A stretch of 64,000 nucleotides of DNA from Aspidapion aeneum (GCA_963576565.1 OY755039.1:84131289-84195288); one strand, 5' to 3'; positions 32,910 to 42,401 are shown, counted from the stretch's first letter. Numbers and translations: made by a program. Notes: generated by a model from the sequence alone, not told the origin.

Positions 32910-33689
32910 ATGAAAGTTTTGCAGACAAAAACAAGATTTTCTGTGGATAATTTTGATGTAGCGGTTGGGGAAGGGTTTAGGACGAGCCAAAAAAGACATG
33001 GAGATTTATTCCCATCCAATATAAGAGCTATCCTCTGTGGGTCCAGTGGCTGTGGTAAATTAATTTGCTAAATAAGCCTAGATTTCTAGGATAAAATATT
33101 TCAATGTTTACTAAAAAACTAATTTTTATTTTTAGGTAAAACCAACGTACTGCTTTCTCTCATCACACATCCTGAAGGTTTGAGGTTTGAGAATATATAC
33201 ATATTTTCCAAATCACTGTATCAGGCGAAATATCTTTATTTAAAAAAGGTTTTGTCCCCCATTCAAGGGTTAGGTTATTACCCTTATGAAAACCCTGACG
33301 AAATCATGCACCCGTCTGAGGCAAAAAACAACTCTATTTTTATATTTGATGACATAATTGGCGAATCACAGACACCTATAAGAAATTATTTTTCGATGGG
33401 TCGCCACAAATCTATAGACTCATTTTTATTAATACAAACTTATAGCAAGGCCTTAAAACAGGGTTTAAGGGATAATGCAAATTTAATAGTCCTTTTTAAA
33501 CAAGATGAAACAAACCTTAAACATGTTTTTTCTGATGCTGTAGCGCCTGATATGACCTACCCAAAATTCTTGGAGCTGACCGTCTTTTGTTGGAGTGAAA
33601 AATATGGGTTTTTGGTAATAGATAAAACTAGAGAAATAAATATCGGTCGGTATAGAAAAGGGTTCGATCAGATTATAAGTGTGGAATAG
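32910..33689 (+). CDS. Packaging ATPase (FtsK/HerA type), two exons
   Basis: The ATPase that drives genome packaging in the Polinton group. Exon 1 is 32910-33054 and exon 2 is 33136-33689, totalling 699 nt (232 residues). The 81-bp intron (GTAAAT...TTTTTAG) splits the Walker A P-loop: G-S-S-G-C lies in exon 1, and the Gly is completed before K-T at the start of exon 2. Walker B is I-F-I-F-D-D, followed by the R-N-Y-F-S-M-G-R-H-K sensor-like motif, a Q-T-Y-S motif and the end G-R-Y-R-K-G-F-D. Without splicing the P-loop frame runs into a stop, so splicing is needed. The start is 44 bp from the divergent PLA2-like gene. Confidence 0.85.
33055..33135 (+). other. 81-bp intron inside the ATPase Walker A motif
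   Basis: GT at 33055 and a T-rich tract ending TTTTTAG at 33135. Removal restores the codon phase across the P-loop. A spliced gene implies nuclear transcription. Confidence 0.8.
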
Positions 33690-33746
33690 GTGTTAGATTT
33701 CTCACTTATAATTAATACGTCAAAGAGGGAACACATCCTAAAAAAA

Positions 33747-34751
33747 ATGCAAAAAGACGTAGACCTTAACCTAAAAAGGAAACTTGTCGAAGTGACCAGC
33801 GCAGTCAGAAAAAAATTTAAAGACCTAAAAGCGCGAAATTTTCAAAACAAAAGCGAGCTTGAAGATATTTTTCAACCGGTTACGAGACAGTTAAAAAACT
33901 TACATGATCACGCGGGGCATGGGTCAAGTAATATCTCCTATGATGTTGACACCAAAATTGAGAAAGTTTCCGAGGGAGACATAGTAGCAGATCCGGACGG
34001 CACCAGTGGCTATGAAAACGTCACGCGATCAGATAATTCTGACCCTTTTATAGCGTTGCCGCTAGCCAAAAGCACACCAGGCCGTTTACACAGTACTTAT
34101 GAGGTTTCAAATCCTGAAGAGAATGTTGAACATTCATTACATGTTTTTATTAATGATATAAAGAACGGTAGAACTTCTCGATATGACACAATTTCAGGTG
34201 TAAGATTGGAGACAGCAAAGAACCAGCTCATGTTTGGAGATTGTAACGTACATTTCACGAGTAATAATATTGCATTTTACCGCGGTAACACAAAGGTGAT
34301 GGAATTTACCGGTGATGCAGACCTTTACACCCTAATGTTTTTAAAGCATATTCCTCAGCAAATTAAGAGTACGCTACTGATAGACGATAAAATTAATAAA
34401 GTCTATAGAACTATATTGAAAGAAACGAAGGCTGCGTATAAGAATTATGATAAAAATAAAGGTTTTTATAGAGGCAGGTACAGTAAATTTAAAGAAATTG
34501 TGTTACCCTTAGTTAAAGGCGAGTTACAGAGTACATTTCACCGAGGCTCAGGGGTAAAAATCGACCCAAGCTACAAGATATGGAATAAAGATACTAAAAT
34601 TGAATATGTTTACTGGAACAAACCAAAAGAATTAGTTGACCGCTTAAGACTTTTAGTGGCCGCCCAGCAGTCGGGGAATACAAGTAAAACAAATCAGAAT
34701 GAGATAAACAATATTTTAGAAGAATTACGCGAGCAGAAAATTATTTATTAA
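33747..34751 (+). CDS. Polinton PY-type protein
   Basis: A 334-residue protein from the first ATG. The open frame actually begins at 33690, directly after the ATPase TAG and in the same frame as the ATPase. Recognisable family-like segments are Y-D-T-I-S-G-V-R-L-E, N-Q-L-M-F-G-D, and the C-terminal Y-V-Y-W-N-K-P-K-E-L-V-D-R-L-R-L-L-V followed by G-N-T and an I-L-E-E-L-R-E helix. I recall this end from the PY protein conserved in many Polintons, whose function I do not know. It is soluble by appearance and helical at both ends. It lies between the ATPase and the coiled-coil gene in one plus-strand block. The 19 codons before the ATG include S-K-R-E-H-I-L-K-K and may be coding. Confidence 0.7.
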   Translation: MQKDVDLNLKRKLVEVTSAVRKKFKDLKARNFQNKSELEDIFQPVTRQLKNLHDHAGHGSSNISYDVDTKIEKVSEGDIVADPDGTSGYENVTRSDNSDPFIALPLAKSTPGRLHSTYEVSNPEENVEHSLHVFINDIKNGRTSRYDTISGVRLETAKNQLMFGDCNVHFTSNNIAFYRGNTKVMEFTGDADLYTLMFLKHIPQQIKSTLLIDDKINKVYRTILKETKAAYKNYDKNKGFYRGRYSKFKEIVLPLVKGELQSTFHRGSGVKIDPSYKIWNKDTKIEYVYWNKPKELVDRLRLLVAAQQSGNTSKTNQNEINNILEELREQKIIY

Positions 34752-34817
34752 TTATGGAATAAATATATATATTGATGGTTTTTTAAAATAAACGCCAGTT
34801 GATTTTATATCTTTGAC

Positions 34818-35237
34818 ATGCAACGTTCTATAGACAAATTTGGAAGAAAAGGTGGGGGTCTTAAAGACGAAGGAAAAAGAGGCCCTCAGGGTGAAGGGTT
34901 TAAACTAACTTCTGAGGGAAATTATGATATCACGGGGCGTAGAATTTGCAACTTAGCAGATCCTATTGGATACAAAGATTCTGTAAATTATGATTTCCTA
35001 GAAAGACGCCTTGGAAAGTTACTGGAAGAAACACAAATTCTCATGTCAAAATTAGTGGAAGAAACACAAATTCTCATGTTAAAGTTAAATAATGACTTAA
35101 GAAATACATTAGAATCTAAGCTTAGCAAGGAATTAGATGAAATGCATGAAATACAGAACAACAGAATTGCACAAGTTAATATTCTCGCGAATAAAATTGA
35201 GCGTATAGAAAGTATTGTTATTTTAAATCTTCCGTGA
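34818..35237 (+). CDS. Small coiled-coil Polinton protein (fibre-like?)
   Basis: A 139-residue protein. The N-terminal part has D-K-F-G-R and G-P-Q-G-E-G-F-K-L-T, then G-N-Y-D-I-T-G-R-R-I-C-N-L-A-D-P and K-D-S-V-N. This LT-x-x-G-N-Y-D-I...DAVN-like pattern recurs, as I remember, in Polinton coiled-coil proteins. Residues 60-130 form heptad-rich helix and include a 30-bp-scale internal duplication (E-E-T-Q-I-L-M twice). Such repeats can lengthen a coiled coil. A role as a virion fibre or spike stalk is inference. It sits 66 bp after the PY gene and just before the integrase. Confidence 0.6.
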   Translation: MQRSIDKFGRKGGGLKDEGKRGPQGEGFKLTSEGNYDITGRRICNLADPIGYKDSVNYDFLERRLGKLLEETQILMSKLVEETQILMLKLNNDLRNTLESKLSKELDEMHEIQNNRIAQVNILANKIERIESIVILNLP

Positions 35238-35362
35238 CTTAGGCGTAAGAGATATGTTCTATTTGGTGTAAATTAGCAAAACGGGGTTTATAGCTTGACA
35301 CATCTAAAAAAAAAGTTCAGTACATATGAAATTGTCAAGGGTGAAACAGTCTAACCATACAA

Positions 35363-36292
35363 ATGAGCGAAAAAAGTCAAATTATTAACGAGTTATACAA
35401 ACCAGCACGAAAGAATTTTTTAAGAAGAAGAACTAAAATTTTGGGGTATGGCGATCTTTGGCAGATAGATCTGGCGGACATGCAAAATTTAGTCGATGAC
35501 AATAAAGGCTTTCGATTCGTCCTAGTGTGCATAGATTGCTATTCGAAATTTTTGTGGACTAAGGCTATTAGATCTAAAAAAGCTAATGAAGTTTTAAATG
35601 CTATGAAGAGTATACTTTCAGACGCGTCGTATTATCCTAGAAATTTACAATCGGATGCGGGCGGGGAGTTTGTCAATAAAAAATTTCAAAAGGAAATGAA
35701 AAAATTACATATTAACTTTTACCAGACCTACTCAACTAAGAAAGCGGCGATTGCCGAGAGAGTGATAAGGACACTCAAAAGCAGACTTTATAAACAAATG
35801 GCCTTAAACGGGTCACATAATTGGCTAGAAATATTAGACACCATTACGCATGCGTATAACAACACCAAACATTCTACTATTAAGATGCGCCCTGTGGATG
35901 TAAGGCGAAAAACTAAACTGTCTATGCTTTTATTCCCAAAAGTTAAAGTTAAAAATCCTAGATTTAAAGTAGGTGATTTTGTAAGAATAAGTCTTTATAA
36001 AGGGGTCTTTGATAAGAGTTTTTTAGTCAATTGGTCAACTGAAATATTTAAAATTATTAAAGTTAACGAAACAAACCCGATAACTTATCTACTACAGGAT
36101 CATGAAAAAACGAATATCAAAGGCTCCTTTTACGACTATGAGTTACAAAAAGTTTCTTCGAAAAACCTTTACCTTATTGAAAAAGTTATTAAAACTCGCA
36201 CATTTAAAAAGAAAAATCAGATATATGTGAAATGGTTAGGTTTTTCGGAAAAACAAAACAGCTGGGTAGATATAGAAAATGTATTGGATTAG
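35363..36292 (+). CDS. Polinton integrase with C-terminal chromodomain
   Basis: A 309-residue retroviral-type integrase that inserts the element and makes the 6-bp duplication. The catalytic acidic triad is Asp 36 (W-Q-I-D-L-A-D), Asp 98 (L-Q-S-D-A-G-G-E-F) and Glu 132 (A-I-A-E-R-V), spaced as in other Polintons. The C-terminal 45 residues form a chromodomain (I-E-K-V-I-K, then Y-V-K-W-L-G-F and N-S-W-V). In related elements this module may guide insertion to marked chromatin. An upstream zinc-binding region is short or absent. The ATG at 35363 is the first in frame. All three catalytic residues are intact. It converges on the 198-residue gene, with AATAAA-like signals between them. Confidence 0.92.
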   Translation: MSEKSQIINELYKPARKNFLRRRTKILGYGDLWQIDLADMQNLVDDNKGFRFVLVCIDCYSKFLWTKAIRSKKANEVLNAMKSILSDASYYPRNLQSDAGGEFVNKKFQKEMKKLHINFYQTYSTKKAAIAERVIRTLKSRLYKQMALNGSHNWLEILDTITHAYNNTKHSTIKMRPVDVRRKTKLSMLLFPKVKVKNPRFKVGDFVRISLYKGVFDKSFLVNWSTEIFKIIKVNETNPITYLLQDHEKTNIKGSFYDYELQKVSSKNLYLIEKVIKTRTFKKKNQIYVKWLGFSEKQNSWVDIENVLD

Positions 36293-36526
36293 GAATATTA
36301 AAAATTAAAAACATGTTTATTTCTATAAAAGGCGTTTTTATTTTTAACCCAAACAAACTTAAACACATTAATTTTCTAAAAATATCTAAAAATAAAATAG
36401 GTTAAGTTATTTCTTAAGGTAGTTTTAATTTCTAATTAATTTAAAGCACTATTGAATTTAATATAGGTCTGTATTTAGATCAAGTTGGACGTTAACATCG
36501 TCCAAGATCTGTACAGCTGAAAAATT
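36293..36526. terminator. Convergent 3' ends with polyadenylation-like signals
   Basis: The integrase (+) and the 198-residue gene (-) end facing each other. The plus strand has AATAAA within AAAAATAAAATAGG near 36390, and T-rich runs with TTTATT serve the minus strand. No coding region is seen here. Confidence 0.5.
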
Positions 36527-37123
36527 TTAAAAATCCAGCATACAAAAGGTATTGTCACTGCTACACAACGCGCAGATAGACTTAATATATTTAAGCACTT
36601 CACTATGAGAAAAATTATTACACTTTTGTATATGTTCGCTACATAGCGCGACTATATTAAAATAGAAAGTACCAAAACGCAGGTTTCTTAATATTCGTAA
36701 GCGGGTTGAAATTGCACCGTTGTATTCCTGAATCATGTTCACCCAGTCTTCACACAGGAAAAGTATTGCTTCAGGAGTCTGCACTTTTATCAACATTTCG
36801 CCATCAATTTTTTCAGGTGACAAAATAAAATCTCTTGAATATATTGTCCGGTCAGCTTGTAAGTCGAAACATTCTAAGTTTTCAATGAGCTCCAACCAGG
36901 TGTCCTCGTCAAATGAAATGCTCGAAAAAGTTGAAAAGTAACCATCGGTAAAACACAGTTTCACTGCCGGTTCAAACCCCCTAGCAGGACTTATTCCGGT
37001 TATTATTTGAAAATTTAAATGTGATAACTCTTTTCTTACTTCATATATGAACTTGTTTTCACTGCGCACTTTATTCCAAAAACTATCGTATAGAGGAAAG
37101 TTATGAGAAATCATTTTAGACAA
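36527..37123 (-). CDS. Unknown Polinton protein, 198 aa
   Basis: I do not recognise a family. The protein alternates predicted strands and helices. It has V-K-L-C-F-T-D-G-Y-F-S-T-F, then I-S-F-D-E-D-T-W-L-E-L-I, a turn-plus-helix layout faintly like PC4-type single-strand-binding domains. The C-terminal 50 residues are rich in Cys and His (A-L-C-S-E-H-I-Q-K-C and I-C-A-L-C). There is no signal peptide. It lies 116 bp downstream of the 176-residue gene on the same strand and between integrase and polymerase, the place where Polintons often carry lineage-specific genes. The two unknown proteins may be distant relatives because both pair a strand-rich half with a W/I-x-L helix; this is weak. Confidence 0.6.
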   Translation of the reverse strand: MSKMISHNFPLYDSFWNKVRSENKFIYEVRKELSHLNFQIITGISPARGFEPAVKLCFTDGYFSTFSSISFDEDTWLELIENLECFDLQADRTIYSRDFILSPEKIDGEMLIKVQTPEAILFLCEDWVNMIQEYNGAISTRLRILRNLRFGTFYFNIVALCSEHIQKCNNFSHSEVLKYIKSICALCSSDNTFCMLDF

Positions 37124-37239
37124 TGTTTAGCGAGCGCGGTTATTTTTGAACTGATCAGAGGCTTCAAAGATTTCCCCTTTTTAACAAAAATAAATTCAGA
37201 CTCGTTCTGACTTGTAAAAAATAAAACCCGCATGCGTCC

Positions 37240-37770
37240 TTAAATAGAGTTTTCACTTAAAGAAATATTGTCCACAATAGCAAAAGCCTCGATGTGATCT
37301 TTTAAATCGTAGATCACCTTAAGATCCTCATCGAAAAGGTACATATTTAAAGATTCTTGATTAAAATCTAATGAATATATACCTGTGTCACGAGGTATAC
37401 ACTCTATAGTAAGATTACCAAATAAATTATTTTTTATTTCGGTTCTAAAGAAAATGTCATCTTTTATCTCTTTCTCTTCTAGATCTTTAATTATTGATAA
37501 AATCTTTAATAAATCCTGAGCAGATAATAATATTTTTTTCTGAAGGTCGAAAACAAGCTCTTCTAGTACAAACATCTTGATGTTTTGACTCTCACCATAC
37601 TTTAACATATAGTTTTGACCAATTGGCATCTCCATCAGCACTAAGAACTTTTCACTTAATTTTTGATTTTTAAAAAATTGATCGTTTGTTACAACATATT
37701 GATCTTCATAACCGGACATACTGGCACTAGAACTGTCCCAACTTTCGTAATCGGAAAACACGTCAGACAT
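37240..37770 (-). CDS. Unknown Polinton protein, 176 aa
   Basis: No family is recognised. The first 30 residues are acidic and Ser/Tyr-rich (D-V-F-S-D-Y-E-S-W-D-S-S-S), probably disordered. A middle helix-rich part has L-L-S-A-Q-D-L-L-K-I-L-S-I-I-K-D-L-E. The C-terminal half is predicted strands with I-E-C-I-P-R-D-T-G. The start at 37770 is backed by a TATA box about 50 bp upstream (37818-37825, minus strand). It is followed by the 198-residue gene. Confidence 0.6.
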   Translation of the reverse strand: MSDVFSDYESWDSSSASMSGYEDQYVVTNDQFFKNQKLSEKFLVLMEMPIGQNYMLKYGESQNIKMFVLEELVFDLQKKILLSAQDLLKILSIIKDLEEKEIKDDIFFRTEIKNNLFGNLTIECIPRDTGIYSLDFNQESLNMYLFDEDLKVIYDLKDHIEAFAIVDNISLSENSI

Positions 37771-37817
37771 TATGAAAGATTTTTTTAAATACTAAAGTTT
37801 AATAAAGAGCGAACTCG

Positions 37818-37825
37818 CTTATATA
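37818..37825 (-). promoter_or_regulatory. TATA box for the 176-aa gene
   Basis: The minus strand reads TATATAAG about 48-55 bp before the ATG at 37770, leaving room for a start site about 30 bp downstream and a short leader. Confidence 0.5.
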
Positions 37826-38160
37826 CCCTGCAACATGTGTGGTTTATGCAGCCTTTTAGGACTTGTCAAAACGCGCAAAACTAGACATTTACAAGTGGTG
37901 ACATGTCCGACACCCTCGACTAAAAAATGTTCGATCAACTAATGGCGCAATAATATTCCTTGCTTAAGACGACTATATGCTTGTAAAACTGCTGGTTATC
38001 AGTTTTTTTAATTGTTAAAATTTCGCGATATAAAAATCTTCATGCGTTTACAGCGTACGTCTAAAAGCATGAAAATATAATTACCTTGTAGCCTTTTAAA
38101 AATAAGTGAAACCAAATCCGTTAGGATGTTTCTGGATGTGATGATGCAAATTCAAGCGAT

Positions 38161-38222
38161 GAGATTAAAAAAATGCTCCCTAGGACTATAAATTGCAACT
38201 TAGGGACACATTTTTTAATCTC
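38161..38222. other. 62-bp imperfect hairpin in the intergenic gap
   Basis: The left arm GAGATTAAAAAAATG then TCCCTA pairs with the right arm TAGGGA, then CATTTTTTAATCTC, giving about 20 pairs with one bulged A and a small internal mismatch around a ~17-nt loop. It lies between the 176-aa gene promoter and the 3' end of PolB. The rest of 37830-38460 holds no gene. Confidence 0.7.
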
Positions 38223-38464
38223 TTACCTGTTTTCGCGTCGCCTGAGGCTGCGCAGAGAAGCAAATACAGGCCGAGTTAAAATAAATGACCAGACCGTTTA
38301 AAATACGCATGGTTCATACATTTTTTTCTCGTACCTGCTCTGCGTTATGTGGTATGTTTCCCTATAGATATGTAACGGGATCTAAAACAGATAAACTTAA
38401 AAGGAATTAAAACTAAGTATATTTTTTATCACCGTATAGGAGTGTAAAATAAAACGTAATTTTC

Positions 38465-41400
38465 TTATTCAAAATCCGAGTCGCTATTATCAGTTTTATC
38501 AGTTCTTGCAAGTTTCCCGATTTTATTTATGTAACCGTAGGGTTCTGAAGAAGAGCCTATGAAGCGGCGTTTTAAACTAACAACACGATATTTTTTTGAC
38601 TCTTCGCGTGTTATCACCTCATGAGTTTTAGTACGTCTTATATTTCTCGAATTAACGTCTAAAACACCCTGCGGATTGTTTAAAACAAGGTTTGTTAAGG
38701 AATCAAAATTAATTACGGCGCTGGCTTTATAATTTAAGGTAAAGCCCTTAGCCTTCGTAACCACGCTAATTGTATTGGTCTCAGGGGAGTATACTTTATA
38801 AGAATATGATTTGGGGCCTGTGGAAGTAAACTCGGTTATATAGGCATTCGGTGAAAATTCCGCTAATTCATTTGTAAATGATCCTAAAATGGTCCCTAGA
38901 CGCGGTTCATATTCGTGATTTTCGTCCCGCGTAATATATATAACGCTGTCAGTATCATAGTAAAGGACACGCTCGCCCAGCTGTTCTAGTTCAGAGTATA
39001 AACACAAGCGCGCGTATGACGTCACGAAACACGCGACTACTACGTTGACATAATTTAAAGGCTGAGAGGCTTCTTCCTGCAGCTCATAATTGACGATTAC
39101 AGTCGAATCGTCGAATAGTTTGACACCGTGTACTTTATTCCGAGGGTCAGAAAAAAGCTTAAAATATTCTGCAGGATTATTTATTATAACGGTTTTTCCC
39201 TGGTTTTCCCGCTGCCCCAACTTCCCCCAGAGCGTATTAAGCAAAAGCTTCGACACTGTCCTCAATCCTGGATTTTTTTCGATTTTATCAGGGTCTAAGG
39301 ACACGCCCTCACTTTTCAAAAAATGTTCAAGATACTGCGTTTTTTCAGCGTCGGACTGACAGGGCCAGCCGCTGGATTCTTGTTTGATTTTAACAAACGT
39401 GTTAATCATTTCAGCAAAAAAACCCCCCTCACCCGTGTCAGAATTGTATTGTGTGACTTTAAATGACCATATTTCAAAAAATTTTACAATTTTATACCCT
39501 AACTCTACGGCCTTAGCGACTTCAAAAGTAGTCCAGGTAGCTTCTAGCGTTCTTTCGGCGCTAGTATGTTTACAAATGGTTTTTGACAGGTCGCGGGCGC
39601 ACTGGTTGCAAAGAACAAACATTAACTTATTATGCATTTTTACAGGCAAAACTGGGTGGTATAGATTTTGAGGGGGTAAAATTTTACATTTAATCAAACC
39701 GTTTATGTTTTTCAGGTCTAGTGGGGCGCATTCTTCGTCGCCGATATAAATTTCAGGGTGTCCTAGTGGACAATGCATTTTTTTGCAAATATAAGGGTAA
39801 AGACTCGTAATGTCGTAATACTTTATTTTCTCTCCATTTTTTACTTTATAGTGTGTTACACAGTTACCCGTACGTCCCCCGAAAAGCGCGGACCTAGGGG
39901 TTAAGGGGGTTCCAGCTACAAAAGGATGGTTTTCGCAGTAAACGCGATCCGCGGGGTTATCCTTTAGATGCTTTATAAAATCACATTCCCATTTTGCGAT
40001 TACGGTATAATTTAATTTTTCAAGTTTTTGTCGTATGGCGTTAGTTTTTTCGAGTCGCGAATTTAAAGTGTCGTTACCTTTTTTATGCAATATTTTATTC
40101 CTATCAATTTTAAGACAGCTGCAACCATGCCAAAAACAGCCATAGAAGGTGTATACAGTACGTTCTTCTTTACAATAACCGTCACAATAAATACTTTGAA
40201 AATTTCTTATTTTGTGTTCAAAAGAATTTCCCGCGTGAATAATTTTAACATTCCGATCCCTAGCCTCTAACACCATCCATTTGATAGCTATTTGACTGCT
40301 TTTTAAATTCGTACCCCGATAGCCTTTTAAAGGAAGAATTCCTATGGTGTTTTCTTTTAAAAAATTTCTCCTAAAAATTTTGGAGCAAACGGAGGCAATT
40401 GTAATGCACTCTACAAAAGGATCAACGTTTCCAACTTTGTTAATAATTTCCTTAAAGTTAAGGCATGCTTTTGCTAAAATTTGTACATCTGATTTACAGT
40501 ATTTTACAAGCTCTTCACGCATATTAAATCGAATACCCTTGTTTGCCTCATACCAATTTAAAAAAATTTCCCTTTCACGAGGTTTCATAGAATCCGGAGC
40601 ATAATAGCGTATTTCAGGAATTTTACCTATATAATTTTGATTTTCTTCGGTATTGAATAAATAAGGAAAATAACCTTTTGAATACTGGTCGGGCAGACCG
40701 AATGTTTTTGGAAGATCTGCTAATTTCAAGGGAAAAAACAAAAACGAATCTAAAAATCTTATTTTTCCAAATCGCATTTCTAATATCTTTGACCCGCGCA
40801 TTATAAGTCGCGGATTCATTTTATTACACACCAAATAACGTAAGCAAAACTGACCATCAAACCCCGAGTTATTACATGCGATCACTATCACATTGTCAAA
40901 TCGGGTACTTATAGTTAATAAATGACCAATAAATCCTGCAATACAATTTTTAGTTAATACACTCAATTTAACACCACATTTACCACATATGTGAGACTCT
41001 GATTCGTACTGAAAACAGTCTGCACAGTATGAGGAAAATATGCAGAGGTTTGGTGTATGTAAAGTAGATTTTTCATCAAAAAATGTATTCTGGGTTGTCT
41101 CTAAATCGTAAAAGATATAAACGTTTGAGTTCTTTTTCTGTATAAGAGCATGTCTTTTGTTAACGGGCATAAAACATTCATGGTCTAGAGGTTGCATTTT
41201 TCGACAAATTTGGCAATAATTCATACCGCATAAATGGTTTTGGTTTTTAATAAGTTGAAAACACACGGGGCATATTCTTAAAATATCACAACAGAGCTTT
41301 TTACCTTTACCGTTGTCTTTTTTATGGTTTAAAAAACAATTATCGTTAGCAAATGTTCGATGACACTCAGCGCATATTTTTTCCGCGGTGCGCTCACATA

Positions 41401-42295
41401 CGCCGCTTTCCCAACAGGAGCGACATTTTTTGGCGCAGCGGTGCATTTTATTTCCGTGGGGTGTTTGACATAGTTGACAGAAGTAATTTGATGCAAATGT
41501 AGCTGTCAAACTTGTTATTACGTTATAATGATAGGAATTAAAAAGCAAATTTATTATTTTAATATTAGCCCCATCAGATAGATCTTCATCAAAGAAAAGG
41601 CTGTGCTTATCGATCTGATTATTGAAAGCGAAAACAACAATTTTGTAAAGATCTTTAAAATATTCTTGAAACAATCGTAGTTCGTGGATCCCGCTTCCAT
41701 TCGGTGGTATTGTTATTCCTGATTCTTGAAGTAAAATAGCAACCCTTTCATCCTGAACTGTTCCAACCCTTCTAATTTTGTCGTAAAGCGGGTCTTTTTC
41801 GAGCCGTGCTACCGCAACAATGAGAGCCCTTGGTAAGCATAGATTATCCTTATTACCAATTACTATAATACCTCGTTTAGACATGCATAACTCCTCGTAC
41901 GAGTTAAAAAATGTTGTGCGACCGCGACCCCGTGGTAGCGAGACAACCGTTGCAGTAACAAAAAAATTTTCGGTTTGTAAAGCCGAATTGTTCGATTGGT
42001 AAACTAAAGCAATTTTTTCCATTAACATATTGGCCCTAAACTCCCCAATCGGCGTAAACGGTACATACCCATCACCCGCATTAAATCTCTCGCTAGAAAA
42101 AGTAAAACCAACAAAATCATTAGGGGGAGAATTTCCCAGGGCGCGTCGTACTATTTCACGGAGACCCTCCTCGACGAAACTTAGAGGGTCATCATGTTGT
42201 CTGGGTTGTTTAAATCGAAAAGTGTAATATTTCCCAACAGTTTTAAAGGGTCGAACTTCTCTTTCAAATTCTTTAAAAAGTTCGAACCTGTCCAT
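38465..42295 (-). CDS. Protein-primed DNA polymerase B of the Polinton
   Basis: A 1276-residue replicative polymerase from the ATG at 42295. An upstream in-frame ATG at 42379 would add 28 hydrophobic residues unlike the family start. The N-terminal third has N-L-C-L-P-R-A-L (about 148) and a His in N-S-Y-H-Y-N (about 257), an OTU-protease-like pattern, followed by several Cys/His zinc clusters. The exonuclease has Exo I F-Y-D-L-E-T (about 393), Exo II with N-x-x-x-F-D, and Exo III Y-C-K-S-D. The polymerase has motif A Y-Y-D-I-T-S-L-Y-P (about 827), motif B L-N-T-L-W-G-K-L-G and motif C Y-Y-D-T-D-S (about 1112), then a T-G-P-K-S-Y-S-Y motif. No stop or missing catalytic residue was seen. The promoter region is shared with the divergent ORF at 42425. 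Confidence 0.95.
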   Translation of the reverse strand: MDRFELFKEFEREVRPFKTVGKYYTFRFKQPRQHDDPLSFVEEGLREIVRRALGNSPPNDFVGFTFSSERFNAGDGYVPFTPIGEFRANMLMEKIALVYQSNNSALQTENFFVTATVVSLPRGRGRTTFFNSYEELCMSKRGIIVIGNKDNLCLPRALIVAVARLEKDPLYDKIRRVGTVQDERVAILLQESGITIPPNGSGIHELRLFQEYFKDLYKIVVFAFNNQIDKHSLFFDEDLSDGANIKIINLLFNSYHYNVITSLTATFASNYFCQLCQTPHGNKMHRCAKKCRSCWESGVCERTAEKICAECHRTFANDNCFLNHKKDNGKGKKLCCDILRICPVCFQLIKNQNHLCGMNYCQICRKMQPLDHECFMPVNKRHALIQKKNSNVYIFYDLETTQNTFFDEKSTLHTPNLCIFSSYCADCFQYESESHICGKCGVKLSVLTKNCIAGFIGHLLTISTRFDNVIVIACNNSGFDGQFCLRYLVCNKMNPRLIMRGSKILEMRFGKIRFLDSFLFFPLKLADLPKTFGLPDQYSKGYFPYLFNTEENQNYIGKIPEIRYYAPDSMKPREREIFLNWYEANKGIRFNMREELVKYCKSDVQILAKACLNFKEIINKVGNVDPFVECITIASVCSKIFRRNFLKENTIGILPLKGYRGTNLKSSQIAIKWMVLEARDRNVKIIHAGNSFEHKIRNFQSIYCDGYCKEERTVYTFYGCFWHGCSCLKIDRNKILHKKGNDTLNSRLEKTNAIRQKLEKLNYTVIAKWECDFIKHLKDNPADRVYCENHPFVAGTPLTPRSALFGGRTGNCVTHYKVKNGEKIKYYDITSLYPYICKKMHCPLGHPEIYIGDEECAPLDLKNINGLIKCKILPPQNLYHPVLPVKMHNKLMFVLCNQCARDLSKTICKHTSAERTLEATWTTFEVAKAVELGYKIVKFFEIWSFKVTQYNSDTGEGGFFAEMINTFVKIKQESSGWPCQSDAEKTQYLEHFLKSEGVSLDPDKIEKNPGLRTVSKLLLNTLWGKLGQRENQGKTVIINNPAEYFKLFSDPRNKVHGVKLFDDSTVIVNYELQEEASQPLNYVNVVVACFVTSYARLCLYSELEQLGERVLYYDTDSVIYITRDENHEYEPRLGTILGSFTNELAEFSPNAYITEFTSTGPKSYSYKVYSPETNTISVVTKAKGFTLNYKASAVINFDSLTNLVLNNPQGVLDVNSRNIRRTKTHEVITREESKKYRVVSLKRRFIGSSSEPYGYINKIGKLARTDKTDNSDSDFE

Positions 42296-42401
42296 TCTAC
42301 AAATTCTTATACCCCTCACAATCAAAAAAAAACTCTTAGCTATAAAGAACCTACTAAAATAAAATGATGTTTTAAACAAGCCCGAAATCTAAAAAGCTTA
42401 G

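Noticed and set aside
32866..32934. Upstream ATG (32934) for the PLA2-like gene
   Set aside because: It would overlap the divergent ATPase start and add residues unlike the family; the ATG at 32865 is preferred.
42296..42379. Upstream ATG (42379) for DNA polymerase B
   Set aside because: It adds 28 hydrophobic residues and crowds the divergent promoter; the ATG at 42295 fits the family start.
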